A DNA stretch of 64,000 nt. Origin: Streptomyces hiroshimensis (GTDB lineage Bacteria > Actinomycetota > Actinomycetes > Streptomycetales > Streptomycetaceae). The position numbers were made by a program, and so were the translations under genes. The stretch is from the NCBI RefSeq assembly GCF_014650335.1, contig NZ_BMUT01000002.1, positions 635,301 through 699,300 on the forward strand. Reading direction: 5' to 3'. Position 1 is the stretch's first letter; each line of letters begins with the position of its first letter. The notes below the pieces were generated by a model, which saw only the letters and a program-made list of their open reading frames with translations, did not search any database and was not told the origin of the DNA. This document shows, in pieces, positions 15,763 to 24,382 of this stretch.

Positions 15763-16896
15763 TTACTTCGCGACCGCGCCGGCGAGCTTGGACAGGGGCT
15801 CCGCGAGGGCGTTCACGGCGTCGGACAGCTTCTTGCGGTCCTCCTTGCCGACGCCGTCGTACGCCTTGAAGGTGTCGCCGTCGCGGTACTCGCCGAGCAG
15901 CTTCTTCAGCTCGCCGAACTGCTTGTCGAGCTCCTTGGCGAGCGCGGCGTCACTCTTGGCGGCGACGGGCTTCAGCAGCTCGTAGGACTTCTCGGCGCCC
16001 TCGACGTTGGCCTGGAAGTCGACGAGGTCGGTGTGGCTGTAGCGCTCCTCCTCGCCGGTGACCTTGCCGGTCGCGACCTCGTCGAGCAGCTCCTTGGCGC
16101 CGTTGGCCATGCTGGTCGGGGTGATCTCGGCGGTGCCGACGCGCTTCTGCCAGTCCTTGAGGTCCGTCATCAGCTGGTCGGCCAGCTTCTTGTCGTCCTC
16201 GTCGATCTTCTTCTCGTCCCAGAGCGACTTCTCCAGCTTGTGCCAGCCGGTCCACTTCTGGTCCTTCTCCAGGCCGTCCTCGCGGACGTCGACCTTCGGG
16301 TCGATGTCACCGAAGGACTCCGCGACCGGCTCGGTGCGCTCCCAGCCGATGCGGGAGACCGCGTAGAGCTTCTTCGCCTCGTCGACGTCGCCGCTCTTGA
16401 CCGCGTCGGCGAACTTCTGCGCCGCCGGGATCGTCTCGTCGGCCTGCTGCTGGACGTACTTGCGGTACTCGGCGACCGCCTTGTCCAGCTCGGGGTTGGC
16501 CTTCTCCGCCTTGCCGTCGCCCGTGACGGTGATCTTCTGGCGGATGCCGTCGCCCTTCATCCCGGGCTTGCAGGCTATTTCGTAATCCCCGGCCTTCTTG
16601 ATCGTCGCGGTGATCTCGGCCTTGGTCTTCGGGCCGATGTTCTCCCGCTCCGTCACGATCCGGTCGCCCGCGGCGTATACGTACACCTCGGTGATCTTGG
16701 AGCCCGTGTTCTCGATGTTGATCTTTATGTGACCGGCGGGGAACGAGGTCTTCGAGACCTCGCACTTGTCGTCGGAGGCGGTCACCTTGATCGCATCGGA
16801 GTCCTTGCCGTCCGACTTCTCGGCGCAGCCGGACACGGCGGTCAGGGCCGCGGCCGCGGCGACGGCGGCGACGGCGGAGGAGCGGAGGGCGCGCAT
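15763..16896 (-). CDS. efeO: EfeO lipoprotein (cupredoxin plus imelysin-like M75)
   Basis: A 377-residue extracytoplasmic iron-binding lipoprotein of the EfeUOB system. Signal peptide with lipobox VSGC (Cys24), then a cupredoxin-like domain (residues about 30-125, KCEVSKTSFPAGHIKI to DYEIACKPGM), then an imelysin-like M75 domain (about 140-370) with IGWERTEPVAESFGD and TGWHKLEKSLWDEK, the latter holding the HxxxE metal motif. ATG 16896 has GGAG five bases upstream; an upstream in-frame ATG would give a poor signal peptide. It is the first gene of the operon, and a partial iron box lies 95 bp upstream. Confidence 0.95.
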   Translation of the reverse strand: MRALRSSAVAAVAAAAALTAVSGCAEKSDGKDSDAIKVTASDDKCEVSKTSFPAGHIKINIENTGSKITEVYVYAAGDRIVTERENIGPKTKAEITATIKKAGDYEIACKPGMKGDGIRQKITVTGDGKAEKANPELDKAVAEYRKYVQQQADETIPAAQKFADAVKSGDVDEAKKLYAVSRIGWERTEPVAESFGDIDPKVDVREDGLEKDQKWTGWHKLEKSLWDEKKIDEDDKKLADQLMTDLKDWQKRVGTAEITPTSMANGAKELLDEVATGKVTGEEERYSHTDLVDFQANVEGAEKSYELLKPVAAKSDAALAKELDKQFGELKKLLGEYRDGDTFKAYDGVGKEDRKKLSDAVNALAEPLSKLAGAVAK

Positions 16897-16990
16897 AGGG
16901 GCTCCAGGCGTGCTCGGAGAGGACGGAAAGGGCATTCATGCCATAAACCGTGTGGCCGAAAATCGGCTGTCCGGATAAGGCCGCCCTAAC

Positions 16991-17009
16991 TTATCTGAGG
17001 CTTGCCTAC
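16991..17009. promoter_or_regulatory. weak DtxR-type iron box upstream of efeO
   Basis: The 19-mer TTATCTGAGGCTTGCCTAC, read on either strand, matches about 12 of 19 positions of TTAGGTTAGGCTAACCTAA. It lies between efeO and hmuV, upstream of efeO. Iron repression by a DmdR/IdeR homologue is likely but the match is weak. Confidence 0.45.
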
Positions 17010-17040
17010 CCTGTTCCCAGGAGGGTGCGTGATTCTGCTC

Positions 17041-17901
17041 TCACGAGGCAAAATCTCGTACCGCGCGCCTCGGGATCACCAAAGGTTCACCGGTGCGCGG
17101 ATGATCAATAACCTCGATCGGCTGCGCATACACGCGACTGAGCGACTCCGCTTCGAAGACGCGCGCCGGCGGCCCCTCCGCCGCGATCCGCCCCCCGTGC
17201 AGGACCGCCACCCGGTCCGCGTACGCGCCCGCGAGGCCGAGATCGTGCAGGACGACCGCCACCGCGTCCCCGGCCGCAGCCCGCTCCCGGCAGATCCGCA
17301 GCACCAGTTCCTGGTGGCGCAGGTCCAGCGCGGCGGTCGGCTCGTCGAGCAGCAGGAGCGGGGTGCGCTGCGCGAGCACGCGCGCCAGGGCGACCCTCGC
17401 GCGCTCGCCGCCGGAGAGCGCGGCGAACGGGCGGGAGGCGAATCCGGTCACCTCGGCGGCGGCCATGGCGGCGCGGACGGCCGCGTCGTCCTCGTCCTCG
17501 GCCGGGGTCCCGGCCCAGGGCGCGCGCCCCATCCGGACGACCTCCTCGACCGGGAACGGGAACGACAGCTGCGCCGACTGCGGCAGCACGGCCCGGCGCA
17601 CGGCGAGTTCGGCGGCCGTCCAGGCGGCGGCGGGCTCGCCGTCGATCCGGACCTCGCCGGACCCGGCGGGCAGGTCGCGGGCGAGCGCGGCCAGGAGCGT
17701 GGACTTGCCCGCGCCGTTGGGGCCGACGAGCGCGAGGACTTCACCGGCGGCGACCTGAAGATCGACCCCGTCGAGAACGGTGCGGCCGCCGAGGCGCACG
17801 TGCAGGGCCCGGGCCTCGGCGCGGACGGTGCCGAGGGGGGAGGGGAGGGGGAGGCGGCGCTTCCGCCCGCGCCCGCGGAGCAGTTGCGTGATCACGCCCA
17901 T
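17041..17901 (-). CDS. hmuV: heme ABC transporter ATP-binding protein
   Basis: A 286-residue ATPase that energises heme import. Walker A is VGPNGAGKST near residue 60, the Q-loop is VLPQSAQLSF, the signature is LSGGERARVALARVLA, and Walker B is LLLLDEPTAALD. The C-terminal YAQPIEVIDHP segment is usual for heme and siderophore ATPases. ATG 17901 lies ten bases inside the preceding permease gene, so the two are translationally coupled. The gene ends 144 bp from the efeO start, in tail-to-head order on the same strand. Confidence 0.93.
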   Translation of the reverse strand: MGVITQLLRGRGRKRRLPLPSPLGTVRAEARALHVRLGGRTVLDGVDLQVAAGEVLALVGPNGAGKSTLLAALARDLPAGSGEVRIDGEPAAAWTAAELAVRRAVLPQSAQLSFPFPVEEVVRMGRAPWAGTPAEDEDDAAVRAAMAAAEVTGFASRPFAALSGGERARVALARVLAQRTPLLLLDEPTAALDLRHQELVLRICRERAAAGDAVAVVLHDLGLAGAYADRVAVLHGGRIAAEGPPARVFEAESLSRVYAQPIEVIDHPRTGEPLVIPRRAVRDFAS

Positions 17902-18992
17902 CCCCCCTGCTTCCGCCGGGTCCGCCTGAGCAGCCAGAAGAAGAACGGGCTGCCGAACAGGGCCGTCAGGACGCCCAGGGGCAGCTCCGCCGGCTGGGCC
18001 GCCGTGCGGGCCGCGAGGTCGGCGGCGACCAGGACCAGCGCCCCGCCCAGCGCACTGCCCGGCACCAGGAACCGGTGCCCCGGACCCGCCGCCATCCGCA
18101 GCACGTGCGGCACCAGCAGGCCCACGAACGTGATGACCCCCGCCACGGCCACCGCCGCCGCCGTCAGCAGCGCGACCACCAGCACCAGCGTCAGGCGCAG
18201 CCGTTCGACGTCCACGCCCAGGTGGCGCGCGGGCCGTTCGCCGAGGGCGAGGAGGTCCAGCTTCCGCCCGTACAGCGGCGCGACGGCCAGGCCGGCCAGG
18301 GCGCACGGCAGGACGGCGAGCACCTTCGGCCAGGTCGCCTGCGCGAGCGAGCCCAGCTGCCAGAAGGTGATCTGGGTGACCTGGGCGTTGTCGGCGAGGA
18401 AGACGCCGAGGCCGACGAGCGCGCTCCCGAACGCGTTCACCGCGATGCCGGTGAGGATGAGCGTGACCACCTCCGTACGGCCGCCCGAGCGCGAGAGTGC
18501 GTAGACGAGCAGGACGGTCACGAGCCCGGCCGCGAACGCGCAGGCGGTGATCGTCCAGTTGCCGAGGAAGTTCAGCCCCAGGGAGATCGCGGCGACCGCG
18601 CCGACCGCCGAGCCCATGGAGATGCCGATGACGCCGGGTTCGGCGAGCGGATTGCCGAACACGCCCTGCATCAGAGCCCCCGCGCACCCCAGCGACGCCC
18701 CGACGAGCAGGGCCAGGGCCACCCGCGGCAGCCGTACGTTCCACAGCACGCTCTCGGGAACGCGGTCCAGCTCCGCCCCGCCGAGCCCCGCCCGGTGCAG
18801 CAGGGAGCCCACGACGTCGCCGAGGGGGATGTCGTACGCGCCGAGCCCGGCGGAGAGCAGGCAGGCGAGGAGCAGGGCCGCGGCCATGCCGGCGGCGAGG
18901 AGGGCGGTGGTGCGGCGGCGGCGCGGCCGTTGCCCGCCGCCGGGCGGTCCGGCTGCGGGTGCGGAGGAGGGCGTGGTGCGCAGGAGGGTCAC
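17892..18992 (-). CDS. hmuU: heme ABC transporter permease (FecCD family)
   Basis: A 366-residue membrane permease with about ten helices. FecCD landmarks are RLPRVALALLVGASLGCAGALMQG, FGNPLAEPGVIGIS, GERPARHLGV and VGLLVPHVLRM. The first 33 residues are a cytoplasmic Arg/Pro-rich tail ending in RRRR before the first helix. GTG 18992 overlaps the stop of the binding-protein gene by four bases. Together with HmuT and HmuV it forms the importer that receives heme from HtaA-type surface proteins, as in Corynebacterium. Confidence 0.93.
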   Translation of the reverse strand: MTLLRTTPSSAPAAGPPGGGQRPRRRRTTALLAAGMAAALLLACLLSAGLGAYDIPLGDVVGSLLHRAGLGGAELDRVPESVLWNVRLPRVALALLVGASLGCAGALMQGVFGNPLAEPGVIGISMGSAVGAVAAISLGLNFLGNWTITACAFAAGLVTVLLVYALSRSGGRTEVVTLILTGIAVNAFGSALVGLGVFLADNAQVTQITFWQLGSLAQATWPKVLAVLPCALAGLAVAPLYGRKLDLLALGERPARHLGVDVERLRLTLVLVVALLTAAAVAVAGVITFVGLLVPHVLRMAAGPGHRFLVPGSALGGALVLVAADLAARTAAQPAELPLGVLTALFGSPFFFWLLRRTRRKQGGWA

Positions 18993-20074
18993 GGTCGCTT
19001 CCCGCCGTGGATCTGCTCGATGAGGGAGGCGAGGACGGTGTCGGTGCGGGGGCCGAAGTTCAGCAGGACGCCGTCGTCCACGGAGGCGACGCGGCGGTCC
19101 AGTCCGGCCGGGGTCTGCCCGACGCCCGGGATCTTCACCAGGCCGTCCACGCCGCCGACGGACGCGAGCCCCTTGCTCATCACGAGGATGACGTCGGGCG
19201 CGGCTTTGGCGAGGGCCTCGCTGGTGAGGGGCGTGAAGTCCTTCTTCAGACCGGACTCCTTGCCCGCGTCCACGCCGCCCGCCGCCTCGATGAGCGAGTC
19301 CGCGCCGGACCCGGCCCCGCCGAGGAGGTAGACGGAGGCCGAGCCGCGCAGGTAGAGGAAGGCGACGCGCGGCTTCCTGCCGTCCTTGCCGCTCTTGCCG
19401 CTCTTCCCGCCGTCGTGCGGGACGGCCTCCGCGGCCTTCTCCAGGCGCTGCTGCGTACGGCGGTTGAGCTCGTCCCCCGCGCCGCGGACACCGAGGGCGG
19501 CGGCCACCTTGGCGGTGCGCGGCCCGATGTCGGCGAGCTTCCTGGCCGGGTCGAGGACGACGAGGGGGATCCCGGCGGCGCGGATCTGGTCGACGGCCTC
19601 GGCGGGCCCGGTCGTGGTCTCCGCCAGGACGAGCGTGGGCTTGAGCGAAAGGACGCTCTCGGCCGAGACGTCGTGGGCGCGGGTGACCACGGGCAGCTTC
19701 GCCGCCTGCTCGAAGGTGGCGGTGACGTCGCGGGCGACGACCCGCTCGCCGAGGCCGAGGCTGAAGACGATCTCGGACAGCGCCCCGGTGAGCGGAACGA
19801 TCCGGTCCGCGCTGCGGACGGTGACGTCGTGGCCGTCCGCGGACCGTACGGTGGCGGGCAGTTGGGCCTTCGGCGTGTCGGGGAGTGGCTCGATACGGTC
19901 GGCGGCCGGCGCCTTGTCCGTCTTTTTCGCGGCGGTTGTGCTGCTCGAACTGTCCGAGGAGCCACAGCCGGTGAGGGCCAGGGCGATCAAAGTGAGCCAA
20001 GTGAGCAGTGCGGCGCGTACGCCGGTGCGGCGCGGGGTAGCTACCGGAGGGCCCGCCGACTGCCGTTGAAGCAC
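18989..20074 (-). CDS. hmuT: heme-binding lipoprotein of HmuTUV
   Basis: A 361-residue substrate-binding lipoprotein (cluster A-II helical-backbone fold). Signal and lipobox IALALTGC (Cys37), a short Ser/Lys linker, then DRIVPLTGALSEIVFSLGLGERVVARD, the typical opening of HmuT/BtuF-like proteins, and FLYLRGSASVYLLGGAGSGADSLIEAAGG in the second lobe. A low-complexity GGKSGKSGKDGRK loop links the lobes. GTG 20074 is first in the operon hmuT-hmuU-hmuV and is 50 bp from the near-perfect iron box shared with the divergent htaA gene. Heme specificity is inferred from the HtaA and heme-oxygenase neighbours. Confidence 0.93.
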   Translation of the reverse strand: MLQRQSAGPPVATPRRTGVRAALLTWLTLIALALTGCGSSDSSSSTTAAKKTDKAPAADRIEPLPDTPKAQLPATVRSADGHDVTVRSADRIVPLTGALSEIVFSLGLGERVVARDVTATFEQAAKLPVVTRAHDVSAESVLSLKPTLVLAETTTGPAEAVDQIRAAGIPLVVLDPARKLADIGPRTAKVAAALGVRGAGDELNRRTQQRLEKAAEAVPHDGGKSGKSGKDGRKPRVAFLYLRGSASVYLLGGAGSGADSLIEAAGGVDAGKESGLKKDFTPLTSEALAKAAPDVILVMSKGLASVGGVDGLVKIPGVGQTPAGLDRRVASVDDGVLLNFGPRTDTVLASLIEQIHGGKRP

Positions 20075-20124
20075 TGTTCCGCCTTTCGCTCCGGCCGGGG
20101 GTTTCCGACCTGATGGGACGTAGC

Positions 20125-20143
20125 TTAGGTTAGCCTTACCTAA
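20125..20143. promoter_or_regulatory. iron box (DmdR/IdeR/DtxR operator) between hmuTUV and htaA
   Basis: TTAGGTTAGCCTTACCTAA matches the DtxR-family consensus TTAGGTTAGGCTAACCTAA at 17 of 19 positions. It lies midway between the two divergent heme operons, so one site can repress both when iron is plentiful. Confidence 0.9.
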
Positions 20144-20221
20144 GTCGCTATAGCGCGGTGTCTTGCGATGTCTTGCGATGCCTGCTGTTCCGCGCTGTCC
20201 CGCCCGGAAGGGGCCCTTTCG

Positions 20222-21661
20222 ATGCTGCCGCCGCCCAGACCCGCCCGCGCCCCCGTCGTCGCCCTGCTGGCGGCGGTGCTGGCGGGGTGGGCGCCCGGGG
20301 CGGTCGCCCGCGCGGACGGAGAGGCCGGCGCGGCGCGGACGGTCTCCGGCGGCCGCCTGGACTGGGGCGTCAAGTCCTCCTTCCAGAGCTACGTCACCGG
20401 CCCCGTCGCCCAGGGCGGCTGGGAGCTGCGGGGCGGGGCCGCCACGATCGACGGCAGCCGGTTCCGCTTCCACTCCGCCAAGGGCGGCTACGAGGCGGGG
20501 AGCGGAGCCTTCGAGGCCGGCTTCTCGGGCGGCGTGCACTTCACCGGCCACAAGAAGCCCGACGGCTCGTACGAACTCGACCTCACCCTCAGCCGCCCCA
20601 CCGTCCGCATCAAGAACGGGAGCGGCACCCTCTACGCCGACATGACCAGCAAGGCCAAGGGCACGGGCGCGGTCACGCAGGCGGCACAGGTGCCGCTCGC
20701 CGCGCTCGACCTGAAGGGCGTGAACATGCGGGGCGCCGGGACGGCCGTGACGCTGGCCGACGTCCCCGCGACGCTCACGGCCGACGGCGCGAAGGGCTTC
20801 GCGGGCTACTACGCGGCGGGCACGGCGCTGGACCCGGTCGCCCTGTCGGCGGACGTCCTGGCGGCGACGAGCGGTGCGCCGGCCTCCGGAGCGCCGTCCT
20901 CCGGCGCACAGCCCTCCGGCGCGCCGGATCCGGAGAAGAAGGACGCCCCCAAGGGCGGCTTCACCGGCGCGGCCGTCGACTGGGGCGTGCGCCGCACCTT
21001 CCGCGAATACGTCACCGGGCCCGTCTCCCAGGGCTCCTGGAAGCTGACCGACGGCGCCCAGGACGGCGGCGCACTCTTCCGCTTCCCGGACGGAAAGGGC
21101 ACGTACGACGCGGAGGCGGGCACCCTCGACGCCGCGTTCACCGGCGCCCTCCGCTTCACCGGCAAGCACCTCGACCTGACCCTGAGCGCGGTCAAGGTGA
21201 CGGCGAAGGACCGTAAGGGAACGCTCGCCGCCGACGTGAGCGGCAACGGCGGAAGCCCGCAGAAAAACGTTCCGCTCGTCACCTTCGACGCCTCCGGGCT
21301 GAAGGAGAAGGACGGCCTCGCCGCCGTCACCGAGGCCCCGGCCACCCTCACGGCCGACGGCGCGAAGGCCTTCGGCGACATGTACCGGGAGGGCACGGAG
21401 ATGGACCCGGTCTCCCTCGCGGTCCCCCTCGGCGCGCAGGCGAAGCTGCCGTCGCTGCCGGACCTGGGCAAGGCCCCGGCGCCGCTGCCGAGTGCGGGTC
21501 AAGAGGCGGCTTCCGGCCGCAAGGTGGCCGCAAACGGTGCAACCGATGCCTCCTCTTCCTCGTCCTTCCCGGTGCTCCCGGTCGCCGCGGGTGCCGCGGG
21601 CGTCGTCGTGGTGGCCGCGGCCGCCGTCGTCGTCCTGCGCCGCCGCCGGTCCGCCGACTGA
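20222..21661 (+). CDS. htaA: HtaA-domain heme-binding protein, C-terminal membrane anchor
   Basis: A 479-residue secreted protein with two HtaA heme-binding domains: residues about 48-205, starting GGRLDWGVKSSFQSYVTGP, and about 255-405, starting GAAVDWGVRRTFREYVTGP. Each carries the family F-H-F-T-G-H or RFTGKHLDL strand and an LTADGAKxFxxxY motif. Residues 1-30 are a signal peptide ending near AVARADG; the domains are joined by a SGAP-repeat linker, and the C-terminus is one hydrophobic helix followed by RRRRSAD, without a sortase motif. ATG 20222 has GGAAGGGG eight bases upstream. First gene of the surface-protein operon, regulated by the adjacent iron box; it should pass heme to HmuT. Confidence 0.9.
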   Translation: MLPPPRPARAPVVALLAAVLAGWAPGAVARADGEAGAARTVSGGRLDWGVKSSFQSYVTGPVAQGGWELRGGAATIDGSRFRFHSAKGGYEAGSGAFEAGFSGGVHFTGHKKPDGSYELDLTLSRPTVRIKNGSGTLYADMTSKAKGTGAVTQAAQVPLAALDLKGVNMRGAGTAVTLADVPATLTADGAKGFAGYYAAGTALDPVALSADVLAATSGAPASGAPSSGAQPSGAPDPEKKDAPKGGFTGAAVDWGVRRTFREYVTGPVSQGSWKLTDGAQDGGALFRFPDGKGTYDAEAGTLDAAFTGALRFTGKHLDLTLSAVKVTAKDRKGTLAADVSGNGGSPQKNVPLVTFDASGLKEKDGLAAVTEAPATLTADGAKAFGDMYREGTEMDPVSLAVPLGAQAKLPSLPDLGKAPAPLPSAGQEAASGRKVAANGATDASSSSSFPVLPVAAGAAGVVVVAAAAVVVLRRRRSAD

Positions 21662-21750
21662 GACCACCCGACTCCGCGCCGGCCGCGGCGCACCCCTCAC
21701 ACGGCGCGGCCGGCGCGGCCTCTTCTCATCTCTCAAGGAGACAACTGACG

Positions 21751-23535
21751 ATGACCGCCACCTCACGCCGGGCGCTTGCCGCGCTCGCCACGGCGACCGT
21801 GCTCGGCGCCACGGCGCTGACCGTGCCTGCGCTTGCGGCCGACACCCCGGCCAAGACCGACGGGGCGTCGAAGACGGTGCTCAAGGAAGGCACGCTGGAG
21901 TGGGGCGTGAAGGAAGCCTTCCGGGATCACCTCACGAAGCCGATCGCCCGTGGCGAGACCAAGGTCGAGGACGGAGCCGAGCAGCCGGAGAAGAACGGCG
22001 TCTTCACCTTCACCGGCGGTGAGGGCACCCAGGACCCCTCCTCGCAGGCCATCGCCACCACCTTCAAGGGCAGCGTGCACTTCTTCGCCTACCCCAAGAA
22101 GGACGGGGGGTGGACACTCGACATCAAGCTCGCCGACCTGAAGCTCTCCACCGACGCGCAGAGCGGCGGCAAGAAGGGCAGTATCACTGCGGACGTCACG
22201 ACGCCCGAGGGGACCCGGGACGACGTGCCGATCGCTGCGCTCGACCTGTCGGGCGTCAAGCCTGCCGACGGCGCGGACGGCGTGAAGACCTACGCGAAGA
22301 TACCGGCGAAGATCACGGCAGAGGGCGCGAAGGTCTTCAGCGACGGGGAGAACCCGTACTACAAGGAGGGCGAGGACCTCGACCCGGTCACGCTCTCCGT
22401 GAAGGAAACCCCCGGTGAGGGCTCGACGTCGGGCGGGGGCGCGTCGGCGGGTCAGGGTTCGTCTCAAGGTTCGACGTCGGGTCAGGGTTCGTCTCAGGGC
22501 TCGACGTCGGGCCAGGGGTCGTCTTCGGGTCAGGGTTCGACGGCGGGCGAGGGCTCGTCGGCGGGTCAGGGTTCATCGTCGGGTCAGGGTTCATCGTCGG
22601 GCCAGGGATCGTCGTCGGGCCAGGGGTCGACGTCCGGTCAGGGCTCCCAGACGGAGGACAAGACCGGCAAGGTCATCGTCGACGGCAACCTCGACTGGGG
22701 CATGAAGAAGCGCTTCCGCGACTACATCGCTAAGCCGGCCACCGGCGGCAAGACGGAGCTCGGGGACGAGGCGCAGAAGTCCGGCGACAACTTCCGCTTC
22801 GTCAAGGGCAAGGGCTCGTACGACGCCACGGCGGGCGCCCTCGACGCCGGCTTCACCGGCTCGGTGCGCTTCACGGGCCACAAGGGGCAGCTGGACGTGA
22901 AGTTCAGCAACTTCAAGGTGACGGCGAAGACGGCCGACAAGAGCGGCAAGCTCAGCGCGGATGTCAGCACCAAGGACATGCAGTCCGGCGAGATGAAGAC
23001 CACCCAGGGGGTGTCCCTCGCCGAGCTGCAGCTCACCGCAGACGCCCTCAAGGCCAAGGACGGCATCGTCACCCTCTGGGCCCTCCCGGGCGCGCTCACC
23101 GAAGAGGGGGCGAAGGTCTTCATGAACTACGAGAAGGGTGAACCCGTTGCCCCGGTGACGGTCAGGGTCGCTGTCGACAAGAACGCGAAGCTCCCGACGG
23201 ACCAGGCTCCTTCGGGCCCGGAGACCGGCATCAGCACGGGTTCCGGTTCCGGCTCCCAGGGCTCCGGCAGTGGCAGCAGTGGCAGCGGCTCGGATGCCGG
23301 CTCCACCGGCGGCGGTTCCACGACCGGCGGTTCCACCACCGGCGGTGCGGGGACGACCGGTGGCGGCTCCACCACCGGCGGCGATTCCACCGGCGGCAGC
23401 CTCAGCACCGCCTCCCTCGCCAGCACCGGGGCCAACACCCCGGCCGGCCCCCTGCTCGGCGCAGCCGGAGCGCTCGTGCTCGTGGGCGGCGGCGCCGTCT
23501 TCGCCGCCCGCCGCCGCGGCGGGGCCCGGGGCTGA
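21751..23535 (+). CDS. HtaA-domain heme-binding protein with LAXTG sorting signal
   Basis: A 594-residue surface protein downstream of the first HtaA gene (89 bp gap, AAGGAG before ATG). Signal peptide ends near ALAADTP (residue about 28). HtaA domain 1 (about 45-215) begins EGTLEWGVKEAFRDHLTKP; domain 2 (about 312-475) begins DGNLDWGMKKRFRDYIAKP. Between them is a roughly 80-residue linker of SGQGSS-type repeats. After a Gly/Ser/Thr-rich stalk comes LASTG (556-560), a hydrophobic helix and RRRGGARG: a class E (LAXTG) sortase substrate. Thus this copy should be covalently fixed to peptidoglycan, while its neighbour stays in the membrane, giving two stations for heme transfer. Confidence 0.92.
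   Translation: MTATSRRALAALATATVLGATALTVPALAADTPAKTDGASKTVLKEGTLEWGVKEAFRDHLTKPIARGETKVEDGAEQPEKNGVFTFTGGEGTQDPSSQAIATTFKGSVHFFAYPKKDGGWTLDIKLADLKLSTDAQSGGKKGSITADVTTPEGTRDDVPIAALDLSGVKPADGADGVKTYAKIPAKITAEGAKVFSDGENPYYKEGEDLDPVTLSVKETPGEGSTSGGGASAGQGSSQGSTSGQGSSQGSTSGQGSSSGQGSTAGEGSSAGQGSSSGQGSSSGQGSSSGQGSTSGQGSQTEDKTGKVIVDGNLDWGMKKRFRDYIAKPATGGKTELGDEAQKSGDNFRFVKGKGSYDATAGALDAGFTGSVRFTGHKGQLDVKFSNFKVTAKTADKSGKLSADVSTKDMQSGEMKTTQGVSLAELQLTADALKAKDGIVTLWALPGALTEEGAKVFMNYEKGEPVAPVTVRVAVDKNAKLPTDQAPSGPETGISTGSGSGSQGSGSGSSGSGSDAGSTGGGSTTGGSTTGGAGTTGGGSTTGGDSTGGSLSTASLASTGANTPAGPLLGAAGALVLVGGGAVFAARRRGGARG
22430..22650 (+). repeat. tandem coding repeat (SGQGSS linker)
   Basis: Imperfect 18-21 bp units such as TCGTCGGGTCAGGGT encode repeating SGQGSS/STSGQG. 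Copy number of such low-complexity linkers is expected to vary between strains and is prone to assembly error. Confidence 0.85.
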
Positions 23536-23574
23536 TCGCAGGGGCCTGATGGCAGAGGCCTGAACGCAGAAGGA

Positions 23575-23607
23575 CCGTGCTCCCCGCCGCCCCGGCGGGG
23601 AGCACGG
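23575..23607. terminator. hairpin terminator after the HtaA operon
   Basis: CCGTGCTCCCCGCC and GGCGGGGAGCACGG are perfect 14-bp arms around five bases, 40 bp past the stop. It separates the convergent heme oxygenase gene. Confidence 0.8.
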
Positions 23608-23608
23608 C

Positions 23609-23663
23609 CCGGCCGGGGCGGCCGCCCCGGCCGGCACGCGCACGCGCGCACACGCGTGCGCGC
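23609..23663. other. 26-bp loopless palindrome followed by 30-bp alternating purine-pyrimidine tract
   Basis: 23609-23634 is a self-complementary GC-only sequence with no loop (centre GGGGCGGCCGCCCC). 23634-23663 alternates purine and pyrimidine without a break (GCACGCGCACGCGCGCAC then ACGCGTGCGCGC), a sequence type that can adopt Z-DNA. It reaches the stop codon of heme oxygenase. Confidence 0.7.
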
Positions 23664-24373
23664 TACGCACTCAGCGGGAACTCCCGCCCCAGCGCCTGGA
23701 AGACCGCCGTGTTCAGCGCGAACGCGCGCTTGCACTCGTCGACCACGCGCTGCTTCTCCAGATCGTCCACCGGCAGGGCGTCCAGCAGCTCGCGGTACTC
23801 GCGCTTGAAGGCGGCCGGGTTGGCTATGGCCTCGAAGACGTAGAAGCGGACGCCATCGCCCTTGCGGGCGAAGCCCCAGGTCTTCTCGGCGGTGCCGCGG
23901 ATGATCTGGCCGCCGGAGAGGTCGCCCAGGTAGCGCGTGTAGTGGTGGGCGACGTAGCCCGCGGGCCAGTCGCGCGCGCACTCCTCGATCCGGGCCGCGT
24001 ACTGCGCGGTCGCGGGGAGGGGCGTAAGGCCGCTGTGCCAGTCCGGGCCGCCCAGGTGGGCCAGGTCGCGCTCCAGCTCGGCGGTGCGGGCCAGCTCGGG
24101 GCGGATGAAGGGCCCGGCGACGGGGTCGCCCGCGAGGCCCGGGGAGGCCGCCTCCAGGGCGCGGTAGACGAACCAGAGCTGTTCGGTGTAGCGCCGGTAG
24201 GCGTCGACGCCGAGGCGGCCGCCGAGCATGTCGCTCATGAACGACGAGTTCTCCGCCTGCGTGTGCTGCTCGTGCGAGGCGGTGCGGATGAGCGTGGAGA
24301 ACGGCGTGGTGGCGGGCGCGTCCAAGGCGGACCTCCGGGTGACCGAGGGACGGGCGTGGCGTCGGGAAGCCAT
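23663..24373 (-). CDS. hmuO: heme oxygenase (biliverdin-producing)
   Basis: A 236-residue heme oxygenase that opens heme to biliverdin, CO and ferrous iron. Landmarks: the proximal helix ASHEQHTQAENSSFMSDML with the heme-ligating His near residue 37, and the distal helix YLGDLSGGQIIRG, which holds the Gly-rich kink and oxygen-activating Asp. Length is slightly longer than HmuO of Corynebacterium because of about 24 extra N-terminal residues. A TTAGGTTTACCTAA iron-box-like site lies just upstream of the ATG. It completes the heme route HtaA to HmuTUV to HmuO in this island, convergent with the htaA operon. Confidence 0.95.
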   Translation of the reverse strand: MASRRHARPSVTRRSALDAPATTPFSTLIRTASHEQHTQAENSSFMSDMLGGRLGVDAYRRYTEQLWFVYRALEAASPGLAGDPVAGPFIRPELARTAELERDLAHLGGPDWHSGLTPLPATAQYAARIEECARDWPAGYVAHHYTRYLGDLSGGQIIRGTAEKTWGFARKGDGVRFYVFEAIANPAAFKREYRELLDALPVDDLEKQRVVDECKRAFALNTAVFQALGREFPLSA

Positions 24374-24382
24374 TCTTGCTAC

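Noticed and set aside
18075..19331. Plus-strand frame opposite hmuU and hmuT
   Set aside because: Antisense shadow of two well-defined transport genes.
22430..22650. CRISPR-like repeats
   Set aside because: The repeats are in frame inside a coding linker and have no unique spacers.
23609..23634. Recombination site or origin
   Set aside because: It is only a short GC palindrome beside a terminator, without repeats, replication genes or an integrase.
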